Below are positions 46,405-56,294 of a stretch of 64,000 nt of DNA, piece after piece. Under the pieces are notes generated by a model. The model was not told the origin of the DNA and searched no databases. It worked only from the letters and a program-made list of their open reading frames with translations. The stretch is from Barthelona sp. PCE (lineage: Eukaryota; Metamonada: BaSk clade). Where the stretch lies: NCBI GenBank assembly GCA_040285745.1, contig JAUFOR010000002.1:496001-560000 (forward strand). Direction: 5' to 3'. The translations under genes were made by a program, and so were the position numbers. Within the stretch, counting starts at the first letter, position 1, and each line of letters begins with the position of its first letter.

Positions 46405-47967
46405 ATGAAAGAAGTAAGGTCTTTTTTATTTTTGCTCATCTTATTTTGCAGTTCTGTGTGCAGATCGTATTATTATGTACCGCCACCAATCAAGAAACCG
46501 ACATTTGCATGTGATGGATTTCCTGAAATGATACATAAGCGTCAGTTATCTTTAAATGAAGTTAAAAACGCACTTAAAGATATTAAAACGGTTAAATGCA
46601 ACACGACACACACATTTTTCATCCCTTTACCACCATCTGCATTTGTAGAAAACCACTTGTTATTCGATGAAGTCACTGCATTTGTAAGACATCACCATGG
46701 AGTTGATGAAAGTGCTTGTGAAGTGTCATTGAATCGCATAACACGAGGATATGATGTATCTTGTTACTTTTTGGCTCATGGAAAATACGATCTCAGCATT
46801 TTTATATTGCACTCATTTTGTTTTACTTATCCGGTTTTGGAAGGACGTTGTTCAAAAATTAACAATGCTGGATTTATCAAATGCTCGCATAGTGTTCAAG
46901 AAAGGTATAAATCTTGGTATAATGAACTTCGAAGTCAAAGCAAATCAGTTTCGTATACGCATATTTTAAGCATTGAAGAAACTAAAAATTGTTTGAGTGC
47001 AAACAAGGTGAAAACCAGCAGAACATGTACTTTTGACGACCTTACGTTTGATACATCGGTTTATACATCATTATTAAGTACACCTATGGAAGGATTAGAG
47101 AAGAAGCAGATAGAAGAGTATAATCGAGTCAAACCTGGTGGATGTCGAGCAGTTTTCCCGTTTCAGTATCCACAGAACCGCATTCAGTTGTACAATAGGG
47201 AAAAGAAATGCATTGTGGAACGATATTTACACAACAAAAACATAGCGTATCTATCTCCATCACATGGTAGACAGTTACAGAGTCTTTCTTTTCAAAGATA
47301 TAATCTTGACAATATGCTAGATTACAATGGTAATTCAATTACATCACAGAAATTGACTTATTGTCCAATGGACAAAACAAAAATGAATAACAAGGAATTT
47401 AAAAGAAATAATCAAAATTTCAAGCATGTATGGCTTAACCCAACAACAGTGGAGCCAACATCATATAATAGATTTCATGATTATGATCTGGTAGTCTTCA
47501 CGACTGGTCATTGGGAGATGATGGTTCGAACTCTCCCTTCTGAAGTATTTGGGCATATTCAAAAGGTGTTACATAATGCTATGAGCAAATCAGATCCACC
47601 TATGTTAATATTAGGTGATCCTGTCACTCTAAAAGATCGTAGTCCCAATCATAATCAATATTATGTAACGAAAACTTTGCAAAGAAGCTTTTTAGATCTT
47701 AGAACTACGTGTTTCAAATGCGTCGCGTATTCAAATTATGAAGGATTAGTTAGGAACTTTCATTTTGCGAACAAGGCTGATGACTATCACACTGGATTTG
47801 AGATAATTTTGCCTGTAATGGATTTATTTTCAAAATATTTTGATATTTTACTGAACCAAAGTACCACAAACGATTTATTTGCTCAATTTTCCCATGAATC
47901 ACATATATCTAAAGGAAAATCTGATCAAAATCTTGGTAGTGAACTTTTTACCATGTTGAAGCTTTAA
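46405..47967 (+). CDS. Secreted PC-esterase/GDSL-like protein
   Basis: The 520-residue protein has a signal peptide (FLFLLILFCSSVCRS) and many cysteines. Its C-terminal half follows the PC-esterase (TBL/CAS1/NXPE-like) plan. NIAYLSPSHGRQLQSL stands where the GDSxxR block I would be, here with SPS in place of GDS. YDLVVFTTGHWEMM matches the conserved GxW block, and FANKADDYHTG the DxxH region. Related enzymes add or remove O-acetyl groups on extracellular glycans. The altered block I makes catalysis uncertain. No transmembrane anchor is evident, so the product is probably lumenal or secreted. Confidence 0.6.
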   Translation: MKEVRSFLFLLILFCSSVCRSYYYVPPPIKKPTFACDGFPEMIHKRQLSLNEVKNALKDIKTVKCNTTHTFFIPLPPSAFVENHLLFDEVTAFVRHHHGVDESACEVSLNRITRGYDVSCYFLAHGKYDLSIFILHSFCFTYPVLEGRCSKINNAGFIKCSHSVQERYKSWYNELRSQSKSVSYTHILSIEETKNCLSANKVKTSRTCTFDDLTFDTSVYTSLLSTPMEGLEKKQIEEYNRVKPGGCRAVFPFQYPQNRIQLYNREKKCIVERYLHNKNIAYLSPSHGRQLQSLSFQRYNLDNMLDYNGNSITSQKLTYCPMDKTKMNNKEFKRNNQNFKHVWLNPTTVEPTSYNRFHDYDLVVFTTGHWEMMVRTLPSEVFGHIQKVLHNAMSKSDPPMLILGDPVTLKDRSPNHNQYYVTKTLQRSFLDLRTTCFKCVAYSNYEGLVRNFHFANKADDYHTGFEIILPVMDLFSKYFDILLNQSTTNDLFAQFSHESHISKGKSDQNLGSELFTMLKL

Positions 47968-47996
47968 ATATCATCAGATATAATTTGTGTAAATTG

Positions 47997-50426
47997 CTAG
48001 ATTTTATTAAAAAATTCCAAATGTGAAAAGAATTCTTCAACCTTCAGGTTATCTTCATCATCATCAATTTCTACTTTTGGTTCTTCTTTGGTGATATGCT
48101 GGTTCAGAGCAGATACATAAGTACTCAAACTAAGACTCAAAACAGGTTGAATTGCTTGCAATCGTTTCAATAACAAATTATATGCATCACAATTCGGCAA
48201 TAACATTAAAAGTGCTGACAGCGCCTTTAAAAGTATATGAGAAGATACCTGATAACTGTTCAGCAAACTTACACGCACATGAGCAAAAGCAGGACTTTCA
48301 AACAATCTGATGAACTGATCTAAACGTAATAATGTTTGTGCATCCATTCTTCTACGTGACAAATAATTAACGATTTCATGACCCAATTCGTAAAAACCTG
48401 TAAATATTGCAAAAGAAAACATCCAAACGAGATCCATACTCCAAAAAATCAACAATGTATGTTGTAGTTCAACAGATGTGTTTGCGAGTTTGAAATGATC
48501 TTTGCTTGATAAAAGCTCGTCGGTAATTTCAGGAAAGCACAAAGGAAACCTGTATAGATCATTATTCCCCAACGAACTTGGTAAAGGACTTGGATCTCTC
48601 TTGATAGGAAAGACGCGGAAATCACTGATCGTAGAACGTTGATGTCTATTGAAAGAAACACTGCGTAATTCATCTGTCAACTCAACTAAACTATCACTGG
48701 TATATAAAATTAAGCTAAGCTCACTAACAAATGATCTGACAAACGATAACTCAAAAAATGAGTGTTTTGTAACACAATCATCGTAAAGAAGAACAGAAAC
48801 GATATTAAATAACACACGCGCAGTAAAATCATTGCTCAAACACTCTATAACCCTGCGCATATACAAGTGAAGCTCCTCTAACTGACTAAGTTCTTCTAAA
48901 ACAAGCATAACACTGAATATTCCAATCGTATCACTCAATGAATACAATGTAAAGAATATTGAACTGCAAATTTGTGCGACAATAGGTGAAAATCTAATGA
49001 AATTGCTAACCAGTTGTGGTAGGAATAAATGTGTTATTGATAACACTTCAGTTGAAAAAACCTTTGTTAGGACATGAATCCAAAGTAACAAGGAAGATTG
49101 GGTCTTTTCTGGATGATGTTCTAAACCTTGGACAAGAAACATGATTGTTTCATTAATTTCAAAGTGGATAACCCATTCTTTCAACTTCTCATTGGACAAT
49201 GACTGTGAATATGAATAAAACTCTTCACATAAATCCTCCAATACATTCAACGTTCTATTAAGCGTATCAAGCTTGATCTCGCTTCGTTGTGTAACACCAA
49301 CAAGTTCAACAACATAAACAACGAGCTCCTTTGCCAATACGTGGTGCATCAATGGTCGGTTTTTAAAAGAAAATAAGACAGGTATCCAATCCAAAAAAAC
49401 TGTTATGACGTCATCAGATTCGTGATTCAGTAGATTAACACATAGAGGTAAAAGAGGTTCCAAATTAATACGCGAATTGACGCTGACATCATCAAGAAAC
49501 ATGTATAACAGTTGTTTTGTGTGAGAGCTAAGATTCTTCTTATTATCAAGAACTAGAAACAGTTGTGGGATAAATAGGTGCAAGAAAGCACAGAAATCAA
49601 CAACCCCGTGTTCACCAACCAGTTCTTTTAACACAGGATCCTGCAAAGAAACCGGATGATCAACATCTTCCTTTGAATAATCATTATTAGCAGTTGACGA
49701 ATGAGCAAAAAATCTATTAAAGAACGTGATCCATTGCAAAAGCAACTCCAAAATTTGCACATCACGTGTAGAAAAACGCGTTTTAAGTACACGAACAAAC
49801 TCTAAAAACACATCTTCGAAACTAGGTAGATCATTAGTTAACAACTCTTTGTTATTCAATGATATATCACCAGCGATGAGCTTTTCGGCAATATGTGGGG
49901 ATACGATACCTTGTGCGAATGAAAACAAATTGGTAATAAGATCACGAAGCAACTTATCCAAATAACGTGCCCCGTTTTGAACAGCAACGTCAGGGTCTAT
50001 CACAAGGATCAGAAGGCCCTCAAATAGATCATTAAAGAAGCAAAGAGAGTACAGATCTCCAGAATTAACGATATTATAAACAGATTCTGCTGCAAAGTAA
50101 CGTACTCTACTATCCTGATCTCTAAACAGCTGGACACATGGTGAAACGAGTCTAATAAGGTAATCAGTGATAAAATCTTCACCTAAACCAATGGCAATAC
50201 TGCCAATTCCCATTACACCACCTTTCTTTGAATTCAGAGAATTTGACATACAAAAGTCCACGGTAAGTGTCTCTATAAGTGAATCTATGATACCAAAACG
50301 TTCTTTCTCAACTAATTGTTGAACTAAAGCTGCCAGTTCATTAGCGGCTGCTTTTCTTCTCTCATATGCCCTATCTGCAAGCGCTTTTGCAAGCGTTATC
50401 GACAAAATCTCAGGATTTGATGACAT
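47997..50426 (-). CDS. VAC14: VAC14, scaffold of the PI(3,5)P2 kinase complex
   Basis: The 809-residue HEAT-repeat protein is close in length to animal VAC14 (782 residues). The N-terminus is diagnostic: LAKALADRAYERRKAAANELAALV, then KGGVMGIGSIAIGLG and QDSRVRYFAAESVYNIV. The C-terminus keeps LKALSALLMLLPNCDAYNLLLKRLQAI, the segment that binds FIG4 and Fab1 in yeast and animals. It oligomerises into the platform on which PIKfyve/Fab1 and FIG4 sit. FIG4 itself is encoded at 39423-41630. The last ~40 residues are acidic. Confidence 0.93.
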   Translation of the reverse strand: MSSNPEILSITLAKALADRAYERRKAAANELAALVQQLVEKERFGIIDSLIETLTVDFCMSNSLNSKKGGVMGIGSIAIGLGEDFITDYLIRLVSPCVQLFRDQDSRVRYFAAESVYNIVNSGDLYSLCFFNDLFEGLLILVIDPDVAVQNGARYLDKLLRDLITNLFSFAQGIVSPHIAEKLIAGDISLNNKELLTNDLPSFEDVFLEFVRVLKTRFSTRDVQILELLLQWITFFNRFFAHSSTANNDYSKEDVDHPVSLQDPVLKELVGEHGVVDFCAFLHLFIPQLFLVLDNKKNLSSHTKQLLYMFLDDVSVNSRINLEPLLPLCVNLLNHESDDVITVFLDWIPVLFSFKNRPLMHHVLAKELVVYVVELVGVTQRSEIKLDTLNRTLNVLEDLCEEFYSYSQSLSNEKLKEWVIHFEINETIMFLVQGLEHHPEKTQSSLLLWIHVLTKVFSTEVLSITHLFLPQLVSNFIRFSPIVAQICSSIFFTLYSLSDTIGIFSVMLVLEELSQLEELHLYMRRVIECLSNDFTARVLFNIVSVLLYDDCVTKHSFFELSFVRSFVSELSLILYTSDSLVELTDELRSVSFNRHQRSTISDFRVFPIKRDPSPLPSSLGNNDLYRFPLCFPEITDELLSSKDHFKLANTSVELQHTLLIFWSMDLVWMFSFAIFTGFYELGHEIVNYLSRRRMDAQTLLRLDQFIRLFESPAFAHVRVSLLNSYQVSSHILLKALSALLMLLPNCDAYNLLLKRLQAIQPVLSLSLSTYVSALNQHITKEEPKVEIDDDEDNLKVEEFFSHLEFFNKI

Positions 50427-50473
50427 GTCGTAAACGGAAAGAGGAGCAATTCCAAAAACGATAATTCTAACTT

Positions 50474-52942
50474 TTATTTTCTTAATTTAATCGTCATAGT
50501 AGTGATGGGAGTGTCCACGTTAATGAGAACACTCTTCTTTGTTGTATCACAAACAATATTTGAAGAAATAACTCCATCAATCTCAAATTCTTTAATACAG
50601 GGATAATCCATAATGAGAATATGACTCAATACCTTTTCCTCTAAAATAACACCTTCTTGTTGGATTTCAATTGCATCACCATCAAGCAAAATGGTGAAAT
50701 AAGCTGCTCCATCATCAAGTGTTTCGTAAGCGTAACTACTTCCATCATCAACGAAAACTGATCCTTCGGCGTTTCCTAAGGCATTTGGCGCAACTAATAG
50801 TGAAAGTGAGTAATTATTCTCAATCATCTTTGTTACAGATCTGCGCTTTTCTGTTGTGAATGGAATGATAGTTCCACCTCTCTGGAAGACGGGAATTGTT
50901 CCAAGAGGAGCGTGCGCAACAACCTTCTTTGTCTTTTTCAAATCAAATGCTAGTCTGGAATTTTGTAAATCATACCAACGACCTGCTGGAAGAGTAACAT
51001 CCCTCTGTGAGGATCCACTGTGTAAAATGGGTGCGACAAGTACTTTGTCACCAACCAGATACTGATCTTCTACATCATCACTAAAGTTGTCCAATACAAA
51101 CATGGGGTTCATTGGTGGAAAGTGGTGTCTCTCCGATTCATAGAAGACGGTATACCAGAAAGGCATGAACTTATATCTCTGCAATACTTGTTTCTTAACC
51201 AACTCGAGAACTTCATCACCGAATGACCATGGTTCTCTACGTTTCGTGTCTAAATGAGCGTGACCGCGGAAGAACGGCTGCCAGCTACCCAATTCCATCC
51301 AACGAGCAAACAGTTCACCATCTGGATTACCGAAGAAACCACCAACATCCGCACCTGACATGTACTGTGAAGCAGTCTGTAAACTCAACAACATTGGAAT
51401 GGAAAATGCCAGGTGATCCCAATCAGCGGTGTTATCACCTGTCCACACAGCGACACCTTGAGCACTTGTACCACCATAGAAACTACGAGTAAGAACAAAA
51501 GGTCGCTCATCAGGGTTGAGTCTCTTAAGACCATCTATTGTAGCCATTGTGTGATAGAACCCCATGACATTGTGTAGTTCCTTATGCTGACGCCCATTAA
51601 TATGCTTAGCATCCCTGGGATGACTGACTTCAGGACCATTGAATACTGAATTCTCATTCATGTCATTCCAAATACTCTTAATACCGTATTCTTTGCTATA
51701 TTCAATGACCAGATCAGCCCAAATATCACGTACTGAACGTTCAACAAAATCTGGCCATCTTGAAGCACCTGGCCAACAATGACCCTTGAATGGTTGATCT
51801 TGGTTGTCACGAATCCAAGCATTAGCTTCGTCGAATGCCTTGAATACGTGGTATCCCTTATCATCCTTAATATGAGGGTCTGCAATGATAACAACTTCTC
51901 TTCCTAAATCATTGATATCACTCACTAGTTTTTGAGGATCAGGGAATTTGTTCAGATCCCAAGTAAAATAGCGCTTATCGTTTGTATGCTCGATATCAAG
52001 CCAAAGGAAATCGAAAGGTAAACCGTATTTCTCAAATTGACCAACAACAAAACGGGAATCTGCGTCATCCTTGTAGTTCCACCGACATTGATGATAACCA
52101 AGAACGTTCATACGTGGCATCTTTGGTGTACCCACTACAGTGTGATGTTGCTCCTGAACTTTTTTATACGAAGGACCAATGTAGCCAAACAAATCAACCA
52201 CACCTGCTTCACTGTAAAAATAAATATCTTTATCACTGACATCTAAGAACATCTCTGAAGGGTTGTTGTAGAAGAAGCCTCGGATTTTACCGTTCTCACG
52301 TGACATAACAAATGGAATAGCACCATATAATGGGAAAACACTGCGTACATCATATTCAAAGACATCAAGGTTGAAGAGACGGTAAGGGTCATCGTTGACA
52401 GTCTTACGCAACTTGTATGAGTCTGCATGTTCAGGGAAACCATAAAAACCTTGTTCGTTATCAAACAAAATGTTTAATGCAGTTGAATCCCCTCCATCAA
52501 GTAGATCGTTCCCATTTATAACATATCCGTCGGCAATGATGGTGAAAGGATCGTACGTAACACGGAAAACAGATCCTTCTGCAGTAATACGTGTTTCAAC
52601 ATCATCAACATTTGTCATGATGAAAACATCACTGTCCAACTCCTGTACAACATCATTAAAAACAAGAGAGTCTTCGTTTTGACAAAGAAAACGATATATA
52701 CCACCTTTATAGAAAGACAAACTGCAATCCAGTTTCTTATCTTCGTTTGCAACCTCGAAATGGTATGTAGGCCCTTTAAAATAAGCAGAATCGGACATTA
52801 AACGATAGTGTGTTGATGCTCGAATTCTTCTTGTGTGACAATGGTTCAAATCCTTACAAAACTTAAACTCATGAGGCTTAAATGCATTAGTTAATGCCCA
52901 AAAAAGGCAAAAAACTAAAAATAATCTTGATAAAGCAGACAT
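50474..52942 (-). CDS. GANAB: Glucosidase II alpha subunit (GH31)
   Basis: The 822-residue protein has a signal peptide (LFLVFCLFWALTNAF) and a GH31 domain. The N-terminal beta-sandwich gives way to the barrel at ~residue 280 (LGYHQCRWNYKDDADSRFVV, FLWLDIEHTNDKRYFTW). The catalytic nucleophile is in IWNDMNENSVF (~425), the acid/base in WTGDNTADWDH (~502), and the FRGHAHLDTKRREPW loop follows. This is the pattern of glucosidase II, which trims the inner glucoses from N-glycans in the ER for the calnexin cycle. Presence of the enzyme implies glucosylated N-glycans in this organism, unless it serves other glucans. No ER-retention tail is seen, as expected, since the beta subunit supplies it. Confidence 0.93.
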   Translation of the reverse strand: MSALSRLFLVFCLFWALTNAFKPHEFKFCKDLNHCHTRRIRASTHYRLMSDSAYFKGPTYHFEVANEDKKLDCSLSFYKGGIYRFLCQNEDSLVFNDVVQELDSDVFIMTNVDDVETRITAEGSVFRVTYDPFTIIADGYVINGNDLLDGGDSTALNILFDNEQGFYGFPEHADSYKLRKTVNDDPYRLFNLDVFEYDVRSVFPLYGAIPFVMSRENGKIRGFFYNNPSEMFLDVSDKDIYFYSEAGVVDLFGYIGPSYKKVQEQHHTVVGTPKMPRMNVLGYHQCRWNYKDDADSRFVVGQFEKYGLPFDFLWLDIEHTNDKRYFTWDLNKFPDPQKLVSDINDLGREVVIIADPHIKDDKGYHVFKAFDEANAWIRDNQDQPFKGHCWPGASRWPDFVERSVRDIWADLVIEYSKEYGIKSIWNDMNENSVFNGPEVSHPRDAKHINGRQHKELHNVMGFYHTMATIDGLKRLNPDERPFVLTRSFYGGTSAQGVAVWTGDNTADWDHLAFSIPMLLSLQTASQYMSGADVGGFFGNPDGELFARWMELGSWQPFFRGHAHLDTKRREPWSFGDEVLELVKKQVLQRYKFMPFWYTVFYESERHHFPPMNPMFVLDNFSDDVEDQYLVGDKVLVAPILHSGSSQRDVTLPAGRWYDLQNSRLAFDLKKTKKVVAHAPLGTIPVFQRGGTIIPFTTEKRRSVTKMIENNYSLSLLVAPNALGNAEGSVFVDDGSSYAYETLDDGAAYFTILLDGDAIEIQQEGVILEEKVLSHILIMDYPCIKEFEIDGVISSNIVCDTTKKSVLINVDTPITTMTIKLRK

Positions 52943-52953
52943 TTTCGTTTACA

Positions 52954-55900
52954 CTAAAGCATTTTAATCAAACACGAAACAAGGGTACTATTAGCTTGCA
53001 GGTGTACTTTCTTCACATATTGCACACATGTGTCAATTACACTGTTAAGCATATTTTCATCCAAATCAGAGTAATCAAAGTTGTCAGGCAATAATGTGTT
53101 AAGTTCATTCAATACATCTAAAATTTCATCGTCATCCTGGATACACGCTTGATTTAGATGCCTCTCAGTCAAAACAAATAACTCAGAAGCACGATGACTG
53201 CGATAATATAGACATGCCTCGTTATTCAAAAATTCCAACTCAATTCTAGCCTGAATAATACTCTTAAGGTTGAAACTACCATAGTTTTTCAGACAATTAT
53301 AGTATGATTGGAAGATAACTTCAAAAATATTTGTTAGTATTTCTTTCTCAAAACTTGCATCATGTAGAGGAACTGATGAAAACTTACTTAATGATGACTG
53401 AATGATCAAAATCTTCAATAAAAGACGATGAAGAAATGGTCTTGGCCCCTTAAAATACTGATCCAAAGCATCATCGCTCAAAAATTTAAAACTAAAACCG
53501 AAAGTTGATGAATAAATGTTTTGTTCAATAAACCGAGAAAATGTGCTTAAAACCGTACGTTGGTATGACTTACTGAATAAATCAATCAAATAATTTCCAT
53601 AAAAACTATTCCTTTCATATTCAGTAAATAAAACTGATTCTTCCTCGTAATAACTTAGATTTTCAAAGAAAAAGCCAAAAAGCTGTTCATCTTCTAGACA
53701 ATTAGTAAAATAAAATCTCAAAGTTGTCAAATTATGCAATAAAAACTCCTCCTTTTCTTCGTATGATAAAACTGAATCAACTAATGCCAAAAGCCTTTTG
53801 GGAGCGTTCTTACCTTCTGTTAATGTTATGATACGATCAGGTGTTCGTACAACACCATACAAAATATCCAAAGGAGCTCTAAGAAGCTTAACAATCTCCT
53901 TTGTAATCAGCGAAGAAAGCGTAAAATCATCACCACTTGAGTTCTCTGAACCGTACAGAGGAACGGTGATGATACTAATCGAATGAATGATCTTAAATAA
54001 AATGAGAAGGAAAGAAAAGAAGAAGTACATACATGATGGAAGGTTCAACTCCAAAAACATAGCTTTAGAAGGCAATTTTCGTGCTTGTACAGCCTCTTGA
54101 TAGTGTCTATATAACTCATCAAACACTAATTCATGATCCTTGAGCTGCAGAAGAAAAACGTTTATGAGCTCGTTTTCATGCATCACGCTGATTGTTTTGT
54201 CATGAACACTAAAAGATTGAGTAAATGCAGACATGTTAACATCTGAAAATGAAATCTTACCGTCATCGTGTTGAGGAAATAGCATCTTTTCATCCAACAA
54301 CAGTGTACACAACTCGTTGAAACCACTCATGAATACTGACTTACTATAATCACTGAAAATTCCATTCAAACGTTTGATAAAGCGAGTAGTGCTTGAATTC
54401 GAAGAAATATGACCAGGTAATAATGCCAAGACCTTAATAACTTCACTCAAATCTTCTGTATACTCTTGATGATGATCCTGACGAAATAATGTTTCGATTA
54501 CAACACTGAGCTCTTCCATCAGTGAAGAAACTTTAGAGCTTCCACTCAAATCACTATGGTATGAACTTGCACCACCTTCAGACAACTGTCTACTGGAATA
54601 AACTGAACTGGGGTACAATGATCCACCAAAAGAACGACTTTCATTAACACTAATTTCTTCCTCCTTGTTACTTAATATAGGTAATAAACGGACCAATTCA
54701 TAATAAACTATTGAGAACTGACGTTTTAACATTTCATTATCAGAAATTGTAACCAAATCTTTAAACATAGAAAGTAAACGTTCATAAACAATGTCTTCCA
54801 ACAATGGGATATTCTCTCTGGAATAACCAAACTCAACCAAAATTTCACACAGTTCAATATACTTATGTTCGCCGCATAACCTATGACCAAGACGCATGCT
54901 GTTGATACTGTTAATAATAGATTCAACTGTCTTTTCTTTTAGTTTCAATGGAACTTGCGTGATTGAGCGCAAGAAAAGGTAATTACGCTCAACTATAACT
55001 TCATCAATCTTCATCAACAACTTATAATAATTGAGACACTCAGTATAATCCTCTTGTACTAACTTGTTCTTCCACTTATTTTCTAAAGGGAGCAATAGTG
55101 ACAGTTTCTTGAACAAATTTTGGAGTTTCTTTAGATTCTGAAGCTTGAAAAAGCGCTCTAACATAATGGAATACGTTCCTTTGAGTTCGTTTTGAAAAGA
55201 GTTGGATGTATCATTCAATATAGACAGTAATTTTGTTGCATTCCTATCCTCATCACTAACCGTATGCTTTGCTGAAGTGGGAAGCATCGGCTTTGACAAA
55301 ATTTTTAACTTTGGAGTTGTCACAGTTGTGGTTGTTGAGATAGTCGGGGTTGTTGAGATAGTCGGGGTTGTTGATAAAACAGTTGAAGACATACTTGACA
55401 TTGGTTTTCTAGACCTGTTTCTCAATCTTGTACGTGAATTACGTTTGGAAATGGATGAAGGAAGCGCACCAAACAAACCAAAACCTTCGTCAGATTCAGA
55501 TTTTTCAAGAGAAGCATCTTCCTGAACAGGTGAATGTTCTTCAATTTTTGGTTCTTCTTCTGTAGCCATAGTACTAATATTTTCACCAAATAATGATGAA
55601 GAAAATGCTTGTGAAACATGTTTAGAATCACGTTGTCTATTCTTACGAATTATTGCACTTACATCAAATGTAGAACCCTTATTTTTCTGTGATTTCTTCT
55701 TCTTTCTGGACTTCATGGTCTCATAAATCTCTGTAACACATTCATGAGCTTGAATAAATGAAGAAAAATTCTTTTCAACTAATCTTTTAAAAACTGTAGA
55801 TTTTTGACTCATTTCTGTAGATATCATGTCAAGACCTTTTTCTAGCTTCGCCAATCTACTGTTCTTATGCACGAATGCAAGAAAAAAATCAGGATTAAAG

Positions 55901-56223
55901 TGGCTGTCCCTAATATCAAAAAAATTGATCATGTTAATATGTGTTGCTTCTAATTTTAAATTGTCCTTTTGCTTCCCCAGTGCAGTTATAGCCTTGTTCA
56001 AGTTCTTTGAATACACATTGGTGCTAAAAACATGTAAAGGATCTTCTTCAAGCATTACCGATTGATTCTCGGTTTTCTCGTTCATTGTGTTCGAAAGATG
56101 GAATGCAGACACATCACTGACGAAATCGTATTCTTCATAATCGTTAAATGTGTCGAAAGTGCACTCTTCAACGTTAAGGCGATCCATGTCCTCCTCTTCA
56201 AAACCAGTATTCAGCTGAAACAT
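52954..56223 (-). CDS. SEC5: Sec5/EXOC2-like exocyst subunit
   Basis: The 1089-residue protein opens with a disordered acidic region. The Sec5 signature is at ~residues 100-175: FNPDFFLAFVHKNSRLAKLEKGLDMISTEM..., then KRLVEKNFSSFIQAHECVTEIYETMKS. It mirrors the FLSTVH...L..NFDRFVSCKDTI pattern of Sec5. A Lys-rich stretch and a Ser/Thr-rich linker follow, then a long helical rod-like region typical of exocyst subunits. Near residue 725-752 a strongly hydrophobic segment (MYFFFSFLLILFKIIHSISI) is unexpected in a soluble exocyst protein. The Sec5 TIG domain of animals is not seen. Its stop is 11 nt upstream of the glucosidase ATG. Confidence 0.75.
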   Translation of the reverse strand: MFQLNTGFEEEDMDRLNVEECTFDTFNDYEEYDFVSDVSAFHLSNTMNEKTENQSVMLEEDPLHVFSTNVYSKNLNKAITALGKQKDNLKLEATHINMINFFDIRDSHFNPDFFLAFVHKNSRLAKLEKGLDMISTEMSQKSTVFKRLVEKNFSSFIQAHECVTEIYETMKSRKKKKSQKNKGSTFDVSAIIRKNRQRDSKHVSQAFSSSLFGENISTMATEEEPKIEEHSPVQEDASLEKSESDEGFGLFGALPSSISKRNSRTRLRNRSRKPMSSMSSTVLSTTPTISTTPTISTTTTVTTPKLKILSKPMLPTSAKHTVSDEDRNATKLLSILNDTSNSFQNELKGTYSIMLERFFKLQNLKKLQNLFKKLSLLLPLENKWKNKLVQEDYTECLNYYKLLMKIDEVIVERNYLFLRSITQVPLKLKEKTVESIINSINSMRLGHRLCGEHKYIELCEILVEFGYSRENIPLLEDIVYERLLSMFKDLVTISDNEMLKRQFSIVYYELVRLLPILSNKEEEISVNESRSFGGSLYPSSVYSSRQLSEGGASSYHSDLSGSSKVSSLMEELSVVIETLFRQDHHQEYTEDLSEVIKVLALLPGHISSNSSTTRFIKRLNGIFSDYSKSVFMSGFNELCTLLLDEKMLFPQHDDGKISFSDVNMSAFTQSFSVHDKTISVMHENELINVFLLQLKDHELVFDELYRHYQEAVQARKLPSKAMFLELNLPSCMYFFFSFLLILFKIIHSISIITVPLYGSENSSGDDFTLSSLITKEIVKLLRAPLDILYGVVRTPDRIITLTEGKNAPKRLLALVDSVLSYEEKEEFLLHNLTTLRFYFTNCLEDEQLFGFFFENLSYYEEESVLFTEYERNSFYGNYLIDLFSKSYQRTVLSTFSRFIEQNIYSSTFGFSFKFLSDDALDQYFKGPRPFLHRLLLKILIIQSSLSKFSSVPLHDASFEKEILTNIFEVIFQSYYNCLKNYGSFNLKSIIQARIELEFLNNEACLYYRSHRASELFVLTERHLNQACIQDDDEILDVLNELNTLLPDNFDYSDLDENMLNSVIDTCVQYVKKVHLQANSTLVSCLIKML
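55331..55376 (-). repeat. 18-bp tandem repeat within Sec5 gene
   Basis: Two identical 18-nt units (55331-55348 and 55349-55366) plus a partial third copy, GTTGTTGATA. On the coding strand they encode Thr-Pro-Thr-Ile-Ser-Thr repeats in the disordered linker. Likely length-polymorphic. Confidence 0.85.
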
Positions 56224-56294
56224 TCAGTCACGCTGTATTTACCAAGAAAGTTTGAAAGAAGAAGATATTTAAAGGAATAACAGCTATCAAAAAT

